Assembly (NCBI RefSeq): GCF_000014865.1
Contig: NC_008576.1
Location: 463,501 to 527,500, forward strand
DNA from: Magnetococcus marinus MC-1
GTDB taxonomy: Bacteria > Pseudomonadota > Magnetococcia > Magnetococcales > Magnetococcaceae
Reading direction: 5' to 3'
Length of the DNA stretch: 64,000 nucleotides
This document shows, piece after piece, positions 25,380 through 35,248 of the stretch (positions are counted from its first letter, which is position 1; the number at the start of each line of letters is the position of its first letter). The notes under the pieces were generated by a model, which did not search any database, was not told the DNA's origin, and saw only the letters and a program-made list of their open reading frames with translations. The position numbers were made by a program, and so were the translations under genes.

Positions 25380-25859
25380 TTAGCCGCCATAGAGATTGGG
25401 TTTGAGGCGAATGGGTTTGGTGGGGGGTAATTTTTCATCATGTACGGTTAGGTTTAGCTTTGCCAGCATGGGGTCATTGACGCAGCGTTTACCCCAGCGC
25501 AGCACGGTCTCTTCATCCAGAAAATTATGGGCGATGGCATAATCAAGGATCTGTCCTAAGATGTGTAGTCGATCCAAGTCCAGTATTTCTGGTGTAATTT
25601 CTTTTAATGTTGGCACGCTGGCTTGCACGGGGGGGGGTGGCTGTCTGGGGGGTTCGGGTTGGGGGGTGGTGAGCAGGTGCTGGGCAACGCGGATTGCGCC
25701 TCTGCCGGAGGGTGCATCTTCACGGGCGGAGGCTTTTTTTTGATCTTTAAGCTGCTTGGTTGCCTGCATCAGCTTTTTACGGGCACGCTCTTCCTGTTTA
25801 AGCCGTTTGGCGGCGGACAGTAGTTTCTCTTTGGCCCCTTTTTTCTTTTTTTTTGCCAT
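25380..25859 (-). CDS. Basic hypothetical protein with Lys/Ala-rich N-terminus
   Basis: A 159-residue protein. Residues 1-60 are a highly charged Lys-rich helix (opening MAKKKKKGAKEKLLSAAKRL), residues 60-90 are Pro-rich, and the C-terminal 65 residues form a compact-looking domain (DRLHILGQILDYAIAHNFLD; EETVLRWGKRCV). I do not recognise the family. The N-terminal part resembles nucleic-acid-binding tails, but this is only composition. Start ATG 25859 with GGGAG upstream. Confidence 0.65.
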   Translation of the reverse strand: MAKKKKKGAKEKLLSAAKRLKQEERARKKLMQATKQLKDQKKASAREDAPSGRGAIRVAQHLLTTPQPEPPRQPPPPVQASVPTLKEITPEILDLDRLHILGQILDYAIAHNFLDEETVLRWGKRCVNDPMLAKLNLTVHDEKLPPTKPIRLKPNLYGG

Positions 25860-26025
25860 GCCTTTACTCCCTATCCCCATCGCGCTGCGACGCTTTTTTT
25901 GAGAGGCGCTTTGTCATAAGAATGTCACACTGATTATCAAGCCAATGGCGGGTAGAGGCAATCAAATTTACGAGCAAAGGAACGATTCCGAGCCTGCTTG
26001 AGATCGGGGTGCTAAGGTGTCGGCA

Positions 26026-27186
26026 TTAAGGCCGCTGTGAGTCATTAAAAATCGCTTCGTAAAGGGCCATTTCGCGAGCGGCAATAACCGGCAAAGAGAC
26101 CTCTTGCAGGGCATAGTGGCGGGCTTGTTGGCCTAAGCTTTGGCGCTGTGCTTGGTTAGGGAGTAGCTGTTGTAGGGCGTGGCGGATGCTGGCAGAGTCG
26201 GTTTGGCAGAGCCAGCCATTGTTGCCATGCATCACCACATCACGATTGCCCGGTGCGTCCGAGGCCAGTACTGGCGCACCGCAAGCCATGGCCTCTAAGA
26301 GTGCTTTGGGGTGGCCCTCTTGCAAAGAGGGCAGCACGAACAGGTCGCACTGTTGATAAAAATCCACCAAAGCGCGATGGGGTAGGGCACCATGAAAGGT
26401 AACGGAGAGAGCCTGTTGGGCGACAAACTGCTGCAAGGTTTCTAACTGTTCCCCTTGACCAATAAGATCCAAATGGAGCTTGGGCAGACCGATCATTGCC
26501 TGGAGCAGCGCCAGAATATTTTTCTCAGGGTGTAGACGCCCCACCAGCAGCAAGCGCTGGGTTGTGGCATTCTGTTGGACACGGGGCGCGGGTTGAAAGA
26601 GGTCGCAATCCACATAGTTGGGTTGCACAAAGATTTTTTGCGGGTCAATCCCATAGCGCTGTTGCAGCAGGCTATGCATATGGGGGGTGGTGACCACCGC
26701 CCGATGAGCGCCATGGAAGGCTCGGTGTTCGCGACTAAAGGCTCGGACTCTGGCCAGGGAGGCCGCACCATGGTGCAGTGCGGCAAATTCGCTGAGCAAA
26801 TAGCCGCAGCGGGTTATGGATTTTTGCTTAAAGTGATTGGCCAGCGACAAACCAAGCAGGGCGCTGCTCAATTGATTGCTTTTAAAGAGAACATGGCCCC
26901 GTTGCCACCCCCGCCAAGGCATTTTAAGCCAGCGCTGATAGTGCCAAGGGCGTAATCCCCAGCGGTTACAGAGAATATGCATACCCGGCACCTGTGGGCG
27001 AAAATCCAGCTCATGGCGGTTGCCGTCGGAGAGTAGGGTAATAGAACGCAAATGGGGTTGCATGGCGCGGTAAAGGGCCAACTCACGCTCCAGCATGCCC
27101 TTTTGTGCCCAGCTTTGCAGGGGTACCCTTTCTGAGAGCAGCAACACCAGATCAATCTGACGGCAGGTGAGCATAAGCGTGGCCAT
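26026..27186 (-). CDS. Glycosyltransferase family 4 (group 1)
   Basis: A 386-residue GT-B enzyme. The C-terminal donor-binding half is typical: LLLVGRLHPEKNILALLQA, LDLIGQGEQLETL and the EX7E motif in QEGHPKALLEAMACGAPVLA. The N-terminal half has an acceptor-domain pattern. Likely role is sugar transfer in LPS or exopolysaccharide synthesis; the sugar is unknown. It follows trxB on the same strand behind a terminator, so it probably has its own promoter in the short 27187-27249 segment or depends on read-through. Confidence 0.88.
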   Translation of the reverse strand: MATLMLTCRQIDLVLLLSERVPLQSWAQKGMLERELALYRAMQPHLRSITLLSDGNRHELDFRPQVPGMHILCNRWGLRPWHYQRWLKMPWRGWQRGHVLFKSNQLSSALLGLSLANHFKQKSITRCGYLLSEFAALHHGAASLARVRAFSREHRAFHGAHRAVVTTPHMHSLLQQRYGIDPQKIFVQPNYVDCDLFQPAPRVQQNATTQRLLLVGRLHPEKNILALLQAMIGLPKLHLDLIGQGEQLETLQQFVAQQALSVTFHGALPHRALVDFYQQCDLFVLPSLQEGHPKALLEAMACGAPVLASDAPGNRDVVMHGNNGWLCQTDSASIRHALQQLLPNQAQRQSLGQQARHYALQEVSLPVIAAREMALYEAIFNDSQRP

Positions 27187-27249
27187 GGGGGGTAAAAGGG
27201 CTAAAAGTCTCCCTGTTATACCGGTAATGGTTGGGGAGGCGCAAACAGA

Positions 27250-27278
27250 AAGGCCGGGATCTTGACGATCCCGGCCTT
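27250..27278 (-). terminator. Rho-independent terminator after trxB
   Basis: A perfect 12-bp stem (AAGGCCGGGATC / GATCCCGGCCTT) with a 5-base loop lies 27 bases after the trxB stop, followed leftward by a TTTCTGTTTG tract. Confidence 0.85.
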
Positions 27279-27304
27279 AACATGATCCGTGGGGGGCGGG
27301 CGAC

Positions 27305-28285
<981 letters not shown>

Positions 28286-28476
28286 TTAAGGGTTTAATGC
28301 AAAAATAACCCGTGGTTGACGTACTAGGTTAATTTTGTTTGGCCCAGCGGACCAAAAACAGTGTCCGGATGTTGTATGGTGTGAATATAACCACATCCTT
28401 ATCCAATAGCAAATAAAGGATGATTGGGGTATAATCCCTGCTCCTTTATAACAACATGATAAACAAGGAAAACAGT

Positions 28477-29928
28477 GTGGGTATCACCATTTACAACACC
28501 CTTGGACGCAAAAAAGAACCATTTGTTCCCATGATTCCCGGAAAAGTGGGCATGTATGTGTGCGGCGTAACCGTCTATGACTACAGCCACATTGGTCATG
28601 CACGGGTGATGGTGGTATTTGATGTAATCGCCCGGCATCTGCGGGTAACGGGCTTTGACCTTACCTATGTGCGCAATTTTACCGACATTGACGATAAAAT
28701 TATTAAGCGGGCCAATGAACGGGGCGAATCAATCCAAACCCTTACCCAACGCTATATCGACGCCTTTCACCAAGATATGGCGGCGCTTGGGGTGCAACCG
28801 GCGGATATTGAACCAAAAGCCACCGAGCATCTGCCCGAGATGATGCAAATGATCGGTACTTTGATGGATAAAGGGGTGGCTTACGCCAGTGGCGGCGATG
28901 TCTATTATGCGGTGGAGCGCTTTGCCAACTATGGGCAACTCTCTGGCAAGGTGCTGGATGAGCAAGAGGCTGGTGCACGGGTCGAGGTAGACAGCAATAA
29001 ACAGAACCCCATGGATTTTGTCTTATGGAAAGGGGCTAAGCCGGAAGAGCCGCAGTGGGACTCCCCTTGGGGTGCGGGCCGTCCCGGTTGGCACATTGAG
29101 TGTTCGGCCATGGGTACCAAATATCTGGGTGCATCGTTTGATATTCATGGCGGCGGGCGGGATCTGATCTTTCCCCACCATGAAAATGAGATTGCCCAAA
29201 CCGAAGGGTGTACCGGCCAACATGCGGTGAACTACTGGATCCACAATGGCTTTGTCAATGTGGTCAATGAAGAGGGGGAGTCTGAAAAGATGTCCAAGTC
29301 ATTGGGCAACTTTCACACCATACGGGATCTGTTGGCCCTCTATCCGGGTGAGGTGCTGCGCTTTTTTATTTTAAACAGTCACTACCGCAGCCCACTGGAT
29401 TTTAGTTTCTCACTGCTAGAGGCGGCCAAGGCGGGTCTGGACCGTATTTATACCGCCCTGCGCAGTGCCCAAGCGCTGCTGGGCAAGCTGCCCGGTACAC
29501 CCATTGGAGAGCCCGCCGATGTGCCCGCCGGTGCCCCCCAAGATTTGGTGGAAAACTACCTCAAAGCGATGGATGACGATTTTAATACCCCACAAGCCAT
29601 CGCTTTTCTGTTTGAGGCCGCCAAAATGCTGAATACCGCCATCAGCGAACAGAAAGATCCCGCTGTCATTGCCACGTGGGCCCGTTTGATCCGGGGTTTG
29701 GGGCATCATTTGGGCTTAGCGGGTCAAGATCCCGAGCTCTGGTTCCGCAGCGGCATAGGGGCAGAACAAGGTCTGCAAGCCGAGGCGATCGAGGCGCTCA
29801 TTGCAGAGCGTAGCGCGGCACGGGCTGCCAAAAATTGGGCAGAGTCCGACCGTATTCGCGACACCCTCGCCCAACAGGGTATCGTGCTGGAAGATGGCCA
29901 ACACGGGACACAATGGAGCCGTAAATGA
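28477..29928 (+). CDS. cysS: Cysteinyl-tRNA synthetase
   Basis: A 483-residue class I synthetase. HIGH motif in DYSHIGHARVMVVFD, KMSKS in EKMSKSLGNFHTIR, and zinc ligands in MYVCGVTVYD and WHIECSAMGTKYLG with HENEIAQTEG. The start is placed at GTG 28477, which has AAGGA seven bases upstream and gives the usual ITIYNTLGRKKEPF opening; an ATG at 28456 is in frame but lacks a binding site. The stop overlaps rlmB (ATGA). Confidence 0.96.
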   Translation: MGITIYNTLGRKKEPFVPMIPGKVGMYVCGVTVYDYSHIGHARVMVVFDVIARHLRVTGFDLTYVRNFTDIDDKIIKRANERGESIQTLTQRYIDAFHQDMAALGVQPADIEPKATEHLPEMMQMIGTLMDKGVAYASGGDVYYAVERFANYGQLSGKVLDEQEAGARVEVDSNKQNPMDFVLWKGAKPEEPQWDSPWGAGRPGWHIECSAMGTKYLGASFDIHGGGRDLIFPHHENEIAQTEGCTGQHAVNYWIHNGFVNVVNEEGESEKMSKSLGNFHTIRDLLALYPGEVLRFFILNSHYRSPLDFSFSLLEAAKAGLDRIYTALRSAQALLGKLPGTPIGEPADVPAGAPQDLVENYLKAMDDDFNTPQAIAFLFEAAKMLNTAISEQKDPAVIATWARLIRGLGHHLGLAGQDPELWFRSGIGAEQGLQAEAIEALIAERSAARAAKNWAESDRIRDTLAQQGIVLEDGQHGTQWSRK

Positions 29929-30665
29929 GCGACGAGACAAAGATCCATGGGGTCAACCCGGTGCAGGCGTTGCTGGAGAGTGGGCGTCCCGTCTCGTCGC
30001 TGTGGGTGCTTAAAGGGCGGCACGGCAAGCGGGTTGAGGAGATGATTGAGGGCTTTCGTGCGCGGGGTGTGCCGATTCAATTTTGTGAGCGCACCGCCAT
30101 GGATCGCATGGCCGACGGGGGGGCACATCAAGGGGTTATTGCCCGGTGTGCCCCCCGCGAGGCGATGAGTTGGGATGATCTGCTGGATGTGGTGGAGAAG
30201 GCCAAACAGCCGCTGTTGGTGATTCTGGACGGGGTGGAAGATCCCCATAATCTTGGGGCGATTATGCGCAGTGCCGAGGCCTTTGGGGCTTTGGCGGTTA
30301 TTTTACCCAAAGACCGCACAGCACCTTTAAATGCGGGGGCGATTAAAGCCTCGGCAGGGGCGGCGGAGCGGCTCGATCTGATTCGAGTCACCAATCTGGC
30401 CCGCGCCATTGAGCAGTTGCAGCAGCGCAATGTGTGGGTGATCGGACTGGCGGGTGAGGCGGGGGCACCCCTTATTGGTACGCTGGATTGCAAAGGGCCT
30501 TTGGCGTTGGTGATGGGCAATGAGGGCAGCGGTCTACGCCGCCTGACCCGGGAGCGCTGCGACCAACTGGCCGCTATCCCCATGGGGGGTGGTGTGGGTT
30601 CGCTCAATGTCTCGGTCGCCACCGGGGTGGCCCTCTACGAGGTGCTTAGACAGCGTGCAGGCTAG
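29925..30665 (+). CDS. rlmB: 23S rRNA (guanosine-2'-O-)-methyltransferase RlmB
   Basis: A 246-residue SpoU-family enzyme methylating the 2'-O of a conserved guanosine in 23S rRNA. An N-terminal substrate-binding domain (IHGVNPVQALLESG; GAHQGVIARC) precedes the SPOUT fold with motif 1 LDGVEDPHNLGAIMRSAEAFG, motif 2 LALVMGNEGSGLRRL and motif 3 IPMGGGVGSLNVSVATGVALYE. It overlaps cysS by four bases, a gene order common in proteobacteria. Confidence 0.95.
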   Translation: MSDETKIHGVNPVQALLESGRPVSSLWVLKGRHGKRVEEMIEGFRARGVPIQFCERTAMDRMADGGAHQGVIARCAPREAMSWDDLLDVVEKAKQPLLVILDGVEDPHNLGAIMRSAEAFGALAVILPKDRTAPLNAGAIKASAGAAERLDLIRVTNLARAIEQLQQRNVWVIGLAGEAGAPLIGTLDCKGPLALVMGNEGSGLRRLTRERCDQLAAIPMGGGVGSLNVSVATGVALYEVLRQRAG

Positions 30666-30859
30666 GTAAAAGCCGCAAGGTTTGCTTAACAAGGCGTTAG
30701 CCCGGACAACAGGAATCGCATGCGTTGGGTGTTGCGTATCATGAGAGTTCCAACTTTCAATAGCTTTCATGAAAAATCTAGGCTAGGCCAAAACCACCGC
30801 CGTCATTGCTGCCATGGTTTACGGGATTATCCTACCATTTTCTAGCACCGGTGTGAGGA

Positions 30860-32965
30860 TCATGCCCCCCATTCACGCACCAAGACCACCAGCGCTGAGC
30901 GGAGCACACGTCCAACAAGGCTTTGAGCTTGCCCGCTAATCTGTACATGACCCACCAGCTTGATGGGGGGAGGAAGACCTTCGAGGTGTATGATAATCCG
31001 GAAAAAACCACCTTGGGGCACCAAATTTTGACCCGATACCCGCACCGGAATTTCACCGCCATAGAGAGTCGCCAAGGCTGGGTCTGTCAGCACCTTAACG
31101 GGATTGCGATCCATGGTGTGAATGGTGCCCACCATGCTAGCCTGATCCAGACTGTAGGGTATGAAGCGGACAGCGTCACCCTCGTGAATCCGCTCCAGGT
31201 CATCTTCCGCCACGTAGGCTGTGGCAATGGTCGCGCCGTCCGCGCGGATTAGGGCCAATTGCTGCCTGGGCGACAGCCAAGCGCCGACTTGCAGATCTGG
31301 TAATGGATCAAGAAAAAGCCCACTATGGGGAGCCGTTACAGTCAGGCGCTCCGCCTCGGCATCCAACCCCGCTTTCTCAGAATCAAGACGCGCCAACTCT
31401 TCTGTGAGGGCAGACAAACGCTCTCGGCCAAAAAGGTCAAGCTTAACCGCCTCTACTTCCGCCCGCTTACCGGCCAATTTTGCGGCGATTGTGGCCTGCC
31501 GAGCGAGAATGTCGGGCGCGGTAAAGAGTAAGAGCGGCATCCCGGCATGCACCGGCTGACCACGTTTAACCAACACCGCTTCCAAGCGAGCCGCTGCCGG
31601 CAGGAACAGCGGTGCCACAATCTCGGCAGCAACCGTGGCCGGAGCCTCAATGCGGGTGCGCCAAGGGAAAATCGCTACCCATAACACGAGACTAAGACCA
31701 AACAGTGGACGCATCCAACGGGTGCCGCAAAAAATGCGTTCACGGCGCTTGACCCACGCCTTCACCTCGCTCCATATGGGCAGCAACACAAACCAACCGA
31801 TCTCCACAGCAAACAATAAGATACCCACGATTTTAATGAAAAAGTGATAGACCAGCGCGGCAATCCCCAAAAACAGCATTAACCGGTAGATCCATACCGC
31901 AAATGCGAAGGCAACCATGGCCCTTTGCCGACCTGGTTTCATGGGCTCTGGCGGTGGTTCGCCCAGCGCAAATAGGCTTTCACGCAGCCACCATCTCGCC
32001 ATAGCAAAGGCCCTGGGATGGAGATTGGGTAGCTCCAGCGCGTCCATAACCAAAAAATAGCCATCAAAACGCATGAAGGGCAGCAGGTTGATGGCCAGTG
32101 ACGACACCCAGGTAAAAGCAGCTAAGATAAAAGCACCTTGGCGTAACGACCCATCCGGTAGAAAGGCCCAGAGCAAGGTGGCCCAGGCCGCCACCGACAG
32201 CTCGGCCATAATCCCCGCCGCACCGACCAATAGCCGCTGTCGGCGCGATGCTAGGGTCCAGGTCTCGTTGACGTCGGTATAGAGCACCGGCCACATCACC
32301 AGAAAGGCAACGCCCATGGTGGGAACCCGACAGCCAAATCGCTTAGCGGTCAGACCGTGGGCCAATTCATGGATAATCTTTACCAGCGAAAGAGCGAGGC
32401 CGTAACTGACCATACCGCTGATGCTGAAGGTCTCGACCAAGGTGGCGGCAAAGAGCTCCCACTGCCGCGCCACCAGCGTTAAACCGAGCAACAACGCCCC
32501 CAAGCTGGCCCAGCGGAACCAGGGACTGCCCAGCCAAGCCACCAGCGGCAAGACCTTTCCCAAAAACCGGTCAGGCCGCAGCAGCGGAATGCGAAAAAAG
32601 AGATAATGATGCAGCAGCCGATTGAATACCGAATGGTTTTCCGCTGTCGCTTGTGCGGTTAGACGTACGGTATCGGCATGACTGCTCGCTTGGGTCAACT
32701 GATTACCAGACAAAAATCTGGCGACCTCCATGACCTCTGCGTCGCTCATGTCAATGGTGGTCTCTGCCCGTACCGCCGCAGCCACCTCGCCCGCCGTGCC
32801 TTCCCAACGACTAAGTGCCTCAAAAGCGGCCCAGCCGATGCGGAAATAGCGGTTCCGCACAGGATCACGTATTGTCCAAGTAGGGGAGCCATCCCATAAC
32901 GCCGGGCCAGGATGCAGCGACAGTTCATCTCGTAAACCCGGCAAAGGGGAGGCTGCGGCATCCAT
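30860..32965 (-). CDS. PqqD-like / M50 metalloprotease / HlyD fusion protein
   Basis: A 701-residue membrane protein. Residues about 10-95 resemble a PqqD-type peptide-recognition domain (YFRIGWAAFEALSRW). A multi-pass membrane part follows with the M50 zinc motif HELAHG and the second site INLLPFMRFDGYFLVMDALE. After several more helices, the C-terminal 230 residues are a HlyD-type adaptor: lipoyl halves around LVKRGQPVHAGMPLLLF and LTVTAPHSGLFLDP, with a coiled hairpin between. Related proteins are annotated as putative peptide zinc metalloproteases. ATG 32965 lies two bases after the upstream stop; an extension to a TTG at 33019 is less likely. Role inferred: inner-membrane part of an export system. 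Confidence 0.88.
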   Translation of the reverse strand: MDAAASPLPGLRDELSLHPGPALWDGSPTWTIRDPVRNRYFRIGWAAFEALSRWEGTAGEVAAAVRAETTIDMSDAEVMEVARFLSGNQLTQASSHADTVRLTAQATAENHSVFNRLLHHYLFFRIPLLRPDRFLGKVLPLVAWLGSPWFRWASLGALLLGLTLVARQWELFAATLVETFSISGMVSYGLALSLVKIIHELAHGLTAKRFGCRVPTMGVAFLVMWPVLYTDVNETWTLASRRQRLLVGAAGIMAELSVAAWATLLWAFLPDGSLRQGAFILAAFTWVSSLAINLLPFMRFDGYFLVMDALELPNLHPRAFAMARWWLRESLFALGEPPPEPMKPGRQRAMVAFAFAVWIYRLMLFLGIAALVYHFFIKIVGILLFAVEIGWFVLLPIWSEVKAWVKRRERIFCGTRWMRPLFGLSLVLWVAIFPWRTRIEAPATVAAEIVAPLFLPAAARLEAVLVKRGQPVHAGMPLLLFTAPDILARQATIAAKLAGKRAEVEAVKLDLFGRERLSALTEELARLDSEKAGLDAEAERLTVTAPHSGLFLDPLPDLQVGAWLSPRQQLALIRADGATIATAYVAEDDLERIHEGDAVRFIPYSLDQASMVGTIHTMDRNPVKVLTDPALATLYGGEIPVRVSGQNLVPQGGFFRIIIHLEGLPPPIKLVGHVQISGQAQSLVGRVLRSALVVLVREWGA

Positions 32966-32967
32966 CG

Positions 32968-34278
32968 TCACAGCCCCACGAAAGTGCGGATGATCGCCAA
33001 GGGACGCCGCCCCAGCCAATAGATCAAAGGTACCCGGCGACCATCAAGACGGACCGTACCTTTTAAACCCAAGCGTGGACCAGCCTCACCCTTGTTGAGT
33101 TCTGCCCGCACGCGGTGGCCCAATGTACCATCGGCTTGAGGAATAGCCTCGTAGGTAATGTAGCGCAGTTTTCCCGAGACCGGTGACAACGGGTCGGCAT
33201 TGAGGAACAGGCTAACCGGCCCGCCCTCTTCCAACTGAATCACATCGGCTGGAGCCAACCAAGCCTCTACCTCTACATCATGGGGCGATGCCACCGCCAA
33301 CACCTTCTCACCCACCACCACGGGCCGACCCTGCCACTCGGTGGGATCGTCCAACACCGCAACACCACCCCGTGGTGCCTGGACTTGAGCGCGTGCCAGC
33401 AGCTCTTCGAGCTGCGCCACCTCGGCGCTGCGCTCCTCAACACGGGCACGGATGACCGCCAGGGTACCCTTGGCCTTAGGGTCGAAAATGGCCTGTTGCG
33501 AGGCTTGGTCCAATTCGGCCCTAGCTGTATCCAAAGCCTTCTTGGCCACCTCCAGCTTGCTGGCCAGCATGGTGCGTTCCAGTTCAAACAGGAGATCCCC
33601 TTCAGCCACCGACTGGTTGGGGCGCACATGGACCCGCTGGATCACACCATCCATAGGCGAGCGAATTACCGCTGGATTGTGGGGTACCACCTCGGCGGGG
33701 GCTAGCACCGATAGACGCACCGGAATACAGAGCGCAACCACCATCACCACCGCCAGTTTGAGAGGCCATTTTGGGATGGCCATTAACCCACTTTTCCACG
33801 TAACCCAGCGCGATGGCCGATGTAATACCGACCATGCATGGCCATAAAAATCGGCGGCCCGGGTCAATAATGCCACCTCTTGCTCACTCCACGCCTCTTC
33901 GCGGGCTAACAGCAATACGCCAAGCCGCTTACCGTCTCGCTCTGCCAAGGGCAACAAAAGGGCGTGGCTGGGCAGCCACTCTGACCACTCCTGCCTATCG
34001 CTCCCCTCCATGTCGTGCGGGCCTAATTGACGGACATCTTCAGCGGCAAAGCGCTTGAGCAGCCGTTGCAACCACAGGGTAAAGGGAGCACCCTTCTCGA
34101 TACCCGTCACCCCAGATACCGCCTTTAACCCCTCTCCATCAATATAGAGTGCCGCTTGGCGGTAGAGAGCCAATCTCCGACTATCGTTGACCATAACAAA
34201 GCCCAGCGCGGCAGAGTCGACCGCCTTGCGGGCAAGCTCTTCTAACCCCAGCAATGCGACCAGTGGATTATCACTCAT
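32968..34278 (-). CDS. HlyD-family adaptor with N-terminal GAF-like domain
   Basis: A 436-residue protein. Residues 1-170 look GAF-like and cytoplasmic (LGFVMVNDSRRLALYRQAAL; LLLPLAERDGKRLGVLLLA). One membrane helix at about 195-215 (KLAVVMVVALCIPVRLSVL) is followed by a periplasmic HlyD part with barrel-sandwich halves (VIRSPMDGVIQRVHVRPNQS and VQAPRGGVAVLDD) and a short coiled hairpin. Two bases separate its stop from the M50 fusion, so they are one operon. It could sense a cytoplasmic signal and gate the exporter; that is inference. Confidence 0.85.
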   Translation of the reverse strand: MSDNPLVALLGLEELARKAVDSAALGFVMVNDSRRLALYRQAALYIDGEGLKAVSGVTGIEKGAPFTLWLQRLLKRFAAEDVRQLGPHDMEGSDRQEWSEWLPSHALLLPLAERDGKRLGVLLLAREEAWSEQEVALLTRAADFYGHAWSVLHRPSRWVTWKSGLMAIPKWPLKLAVVMVVALCIPVRLSVLAPAEVVPHNPAVIRSPMDGVIQRVHVRPNQSVAEGDLLFELERTMLASKLEVAKKALDTARAELDQASQQAIFDPKAKGTLAVIRARVEERSAEVAQLEELLARAQVQAPRGGVAVLDDPTEWQGRPVVVGEKVLAVASPHDVEVEAWLAPADVIQLEEGGPVSLFLNADPLSPVSGKLRYITYEAIPQADGTLGHRVRAELNKGEAGPRLGLKGTVRLDGRRVPLIYWLGRRPLAIIRTFVGL

Positions 34279-34519
34279 ACCCTATCCTCTGCCGTATGAC
34301 GGCTAGCCGCAGCCAAGACTATGGGGACCCTCGGTAGACAGCCCCCGTTGTTGTATCGACGCAGCGCCCGTAACTCGGCAAAATCAGAGCGGCATAAGTC
34401 AATCCACCCTCCCCTCTGAAATGCGCTTGACCAGACCCGGGCCTTCGTCGACCCCCAGGGTCAGCAGGCCAAGCACGCCGCGTCGGGTACTGTGTTTGAT
34501 AAACGAACAACCCCCTCTG
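34279..34519. other. Intra-block gap
   Basis: 241 bases separate the GAF-HlyD gene from the small HlyD gene, while other spacings in the block are overlaps or at most 21 bases. A 63-codon minus frame (34319-34510) is Arg/Pro-rich and unconvincing. The gap may hold an internal promoter; no terminator hairpin was found. Confidence 0.4.
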
Positions 34520-35248
34520 TTATGGCGGTATTGGCGTGAATTGCAGGCGTCCGGTCATACCGGCCACCAACTCTGGATAGTCACCACGGATTTCCGCCAC
34601 CACCTTCATGGAGTGACTTACCGCGTCAATCTTGGCACCGATACGAGCGACCTTGGCGGGATAGAGCTTGCCGGTTTCATGCACCACAATTTGTAGTTGG
34701 GAACCTGCTTTAAGGGTGCTCAGCGCCGATGAAGGCACAATGAATTCCGCATTAAAGGCTGAATCATCCAATATGTCCAAAATCGGCTGGCCCACCTGGA
34801 CATATTGGAAAGCCCTTGCCTTCTGTTCTGCCACCCGCCCTGAGAAGGGGGCAACGATGATGCATTTGGAGGCTGCGGCACGAGCTGAGTTGAGCTTGGC
34901 TTGGGCCACCTCAGCGTCCCAAACCGACTTTTCGGCCTCCAGCGTGCCGGTGGCGTGCAACTCCAACAGTCGCTTGTGTACCGCCTTGGATTTTTCGGCG
35001 GCCGCCAGCACCGCGCTCGCCTCCTGCACCTGCGCCTGCTGGATGGTGCAGTCAAAGCCCACCAATACCCGCCCACCCTTAAAGCGTTCACCTTCCTTAA
35101 CCGTGATGCGATCAATCTTGCCCGGCAACTCCGCAGACAAGGTGGTAAACTGCACCGCTACCAACTGAACCGGAATGGTGAGATCTTGTGCTGCCGTGGC
35201 TAAACCACAACAGCATAAGCAGGCCGCCAGAGTGATGCCACGAATCAT
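34520..35248 (-). CDS. Periplasmic adaptor (HlyD/MFP family)
   Basis: A 242-residue protein with a cleavable signal peptide (about residues 1-20, ending ATAAQD). The membrane-fusion core is short: lipoyl halves around LPGKIDRITVKEGERFKGG and IIVAPFSGRVAEQKARAFQY, a brief coiled hairpin (QAQVQEASAVLAAAEKSKAV) and a beta-barrel. It would bridge inner-membrane components and the TolC-like protein. It overlaps the TolC gene by four bases (ATGA). About a hundred residues shorter than typical RND adaptors. Confidence 0.88.
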   Translation of the reverse strand: MIRGITLAACLCCCGLATAAQDLTIPVQLVAVQFTTLSAELPGKIDRITVKEGERFKGGRVLVGFDCTIQQAQVQEASAVLAAAEKSKAVHKRLLELHATGTLEAEKSVWDAEVAQAKLNSARAAASKCIIVAPFSGRVAEQKARAFQYVQVGQPILDILDDSAFNAEFIVPSSALSTLKAGSQLQIVVHETGKLYPAKVARIGAKIDAVSHSMKVVAEIRGDYPELVAGMTGRLQFTPIPP

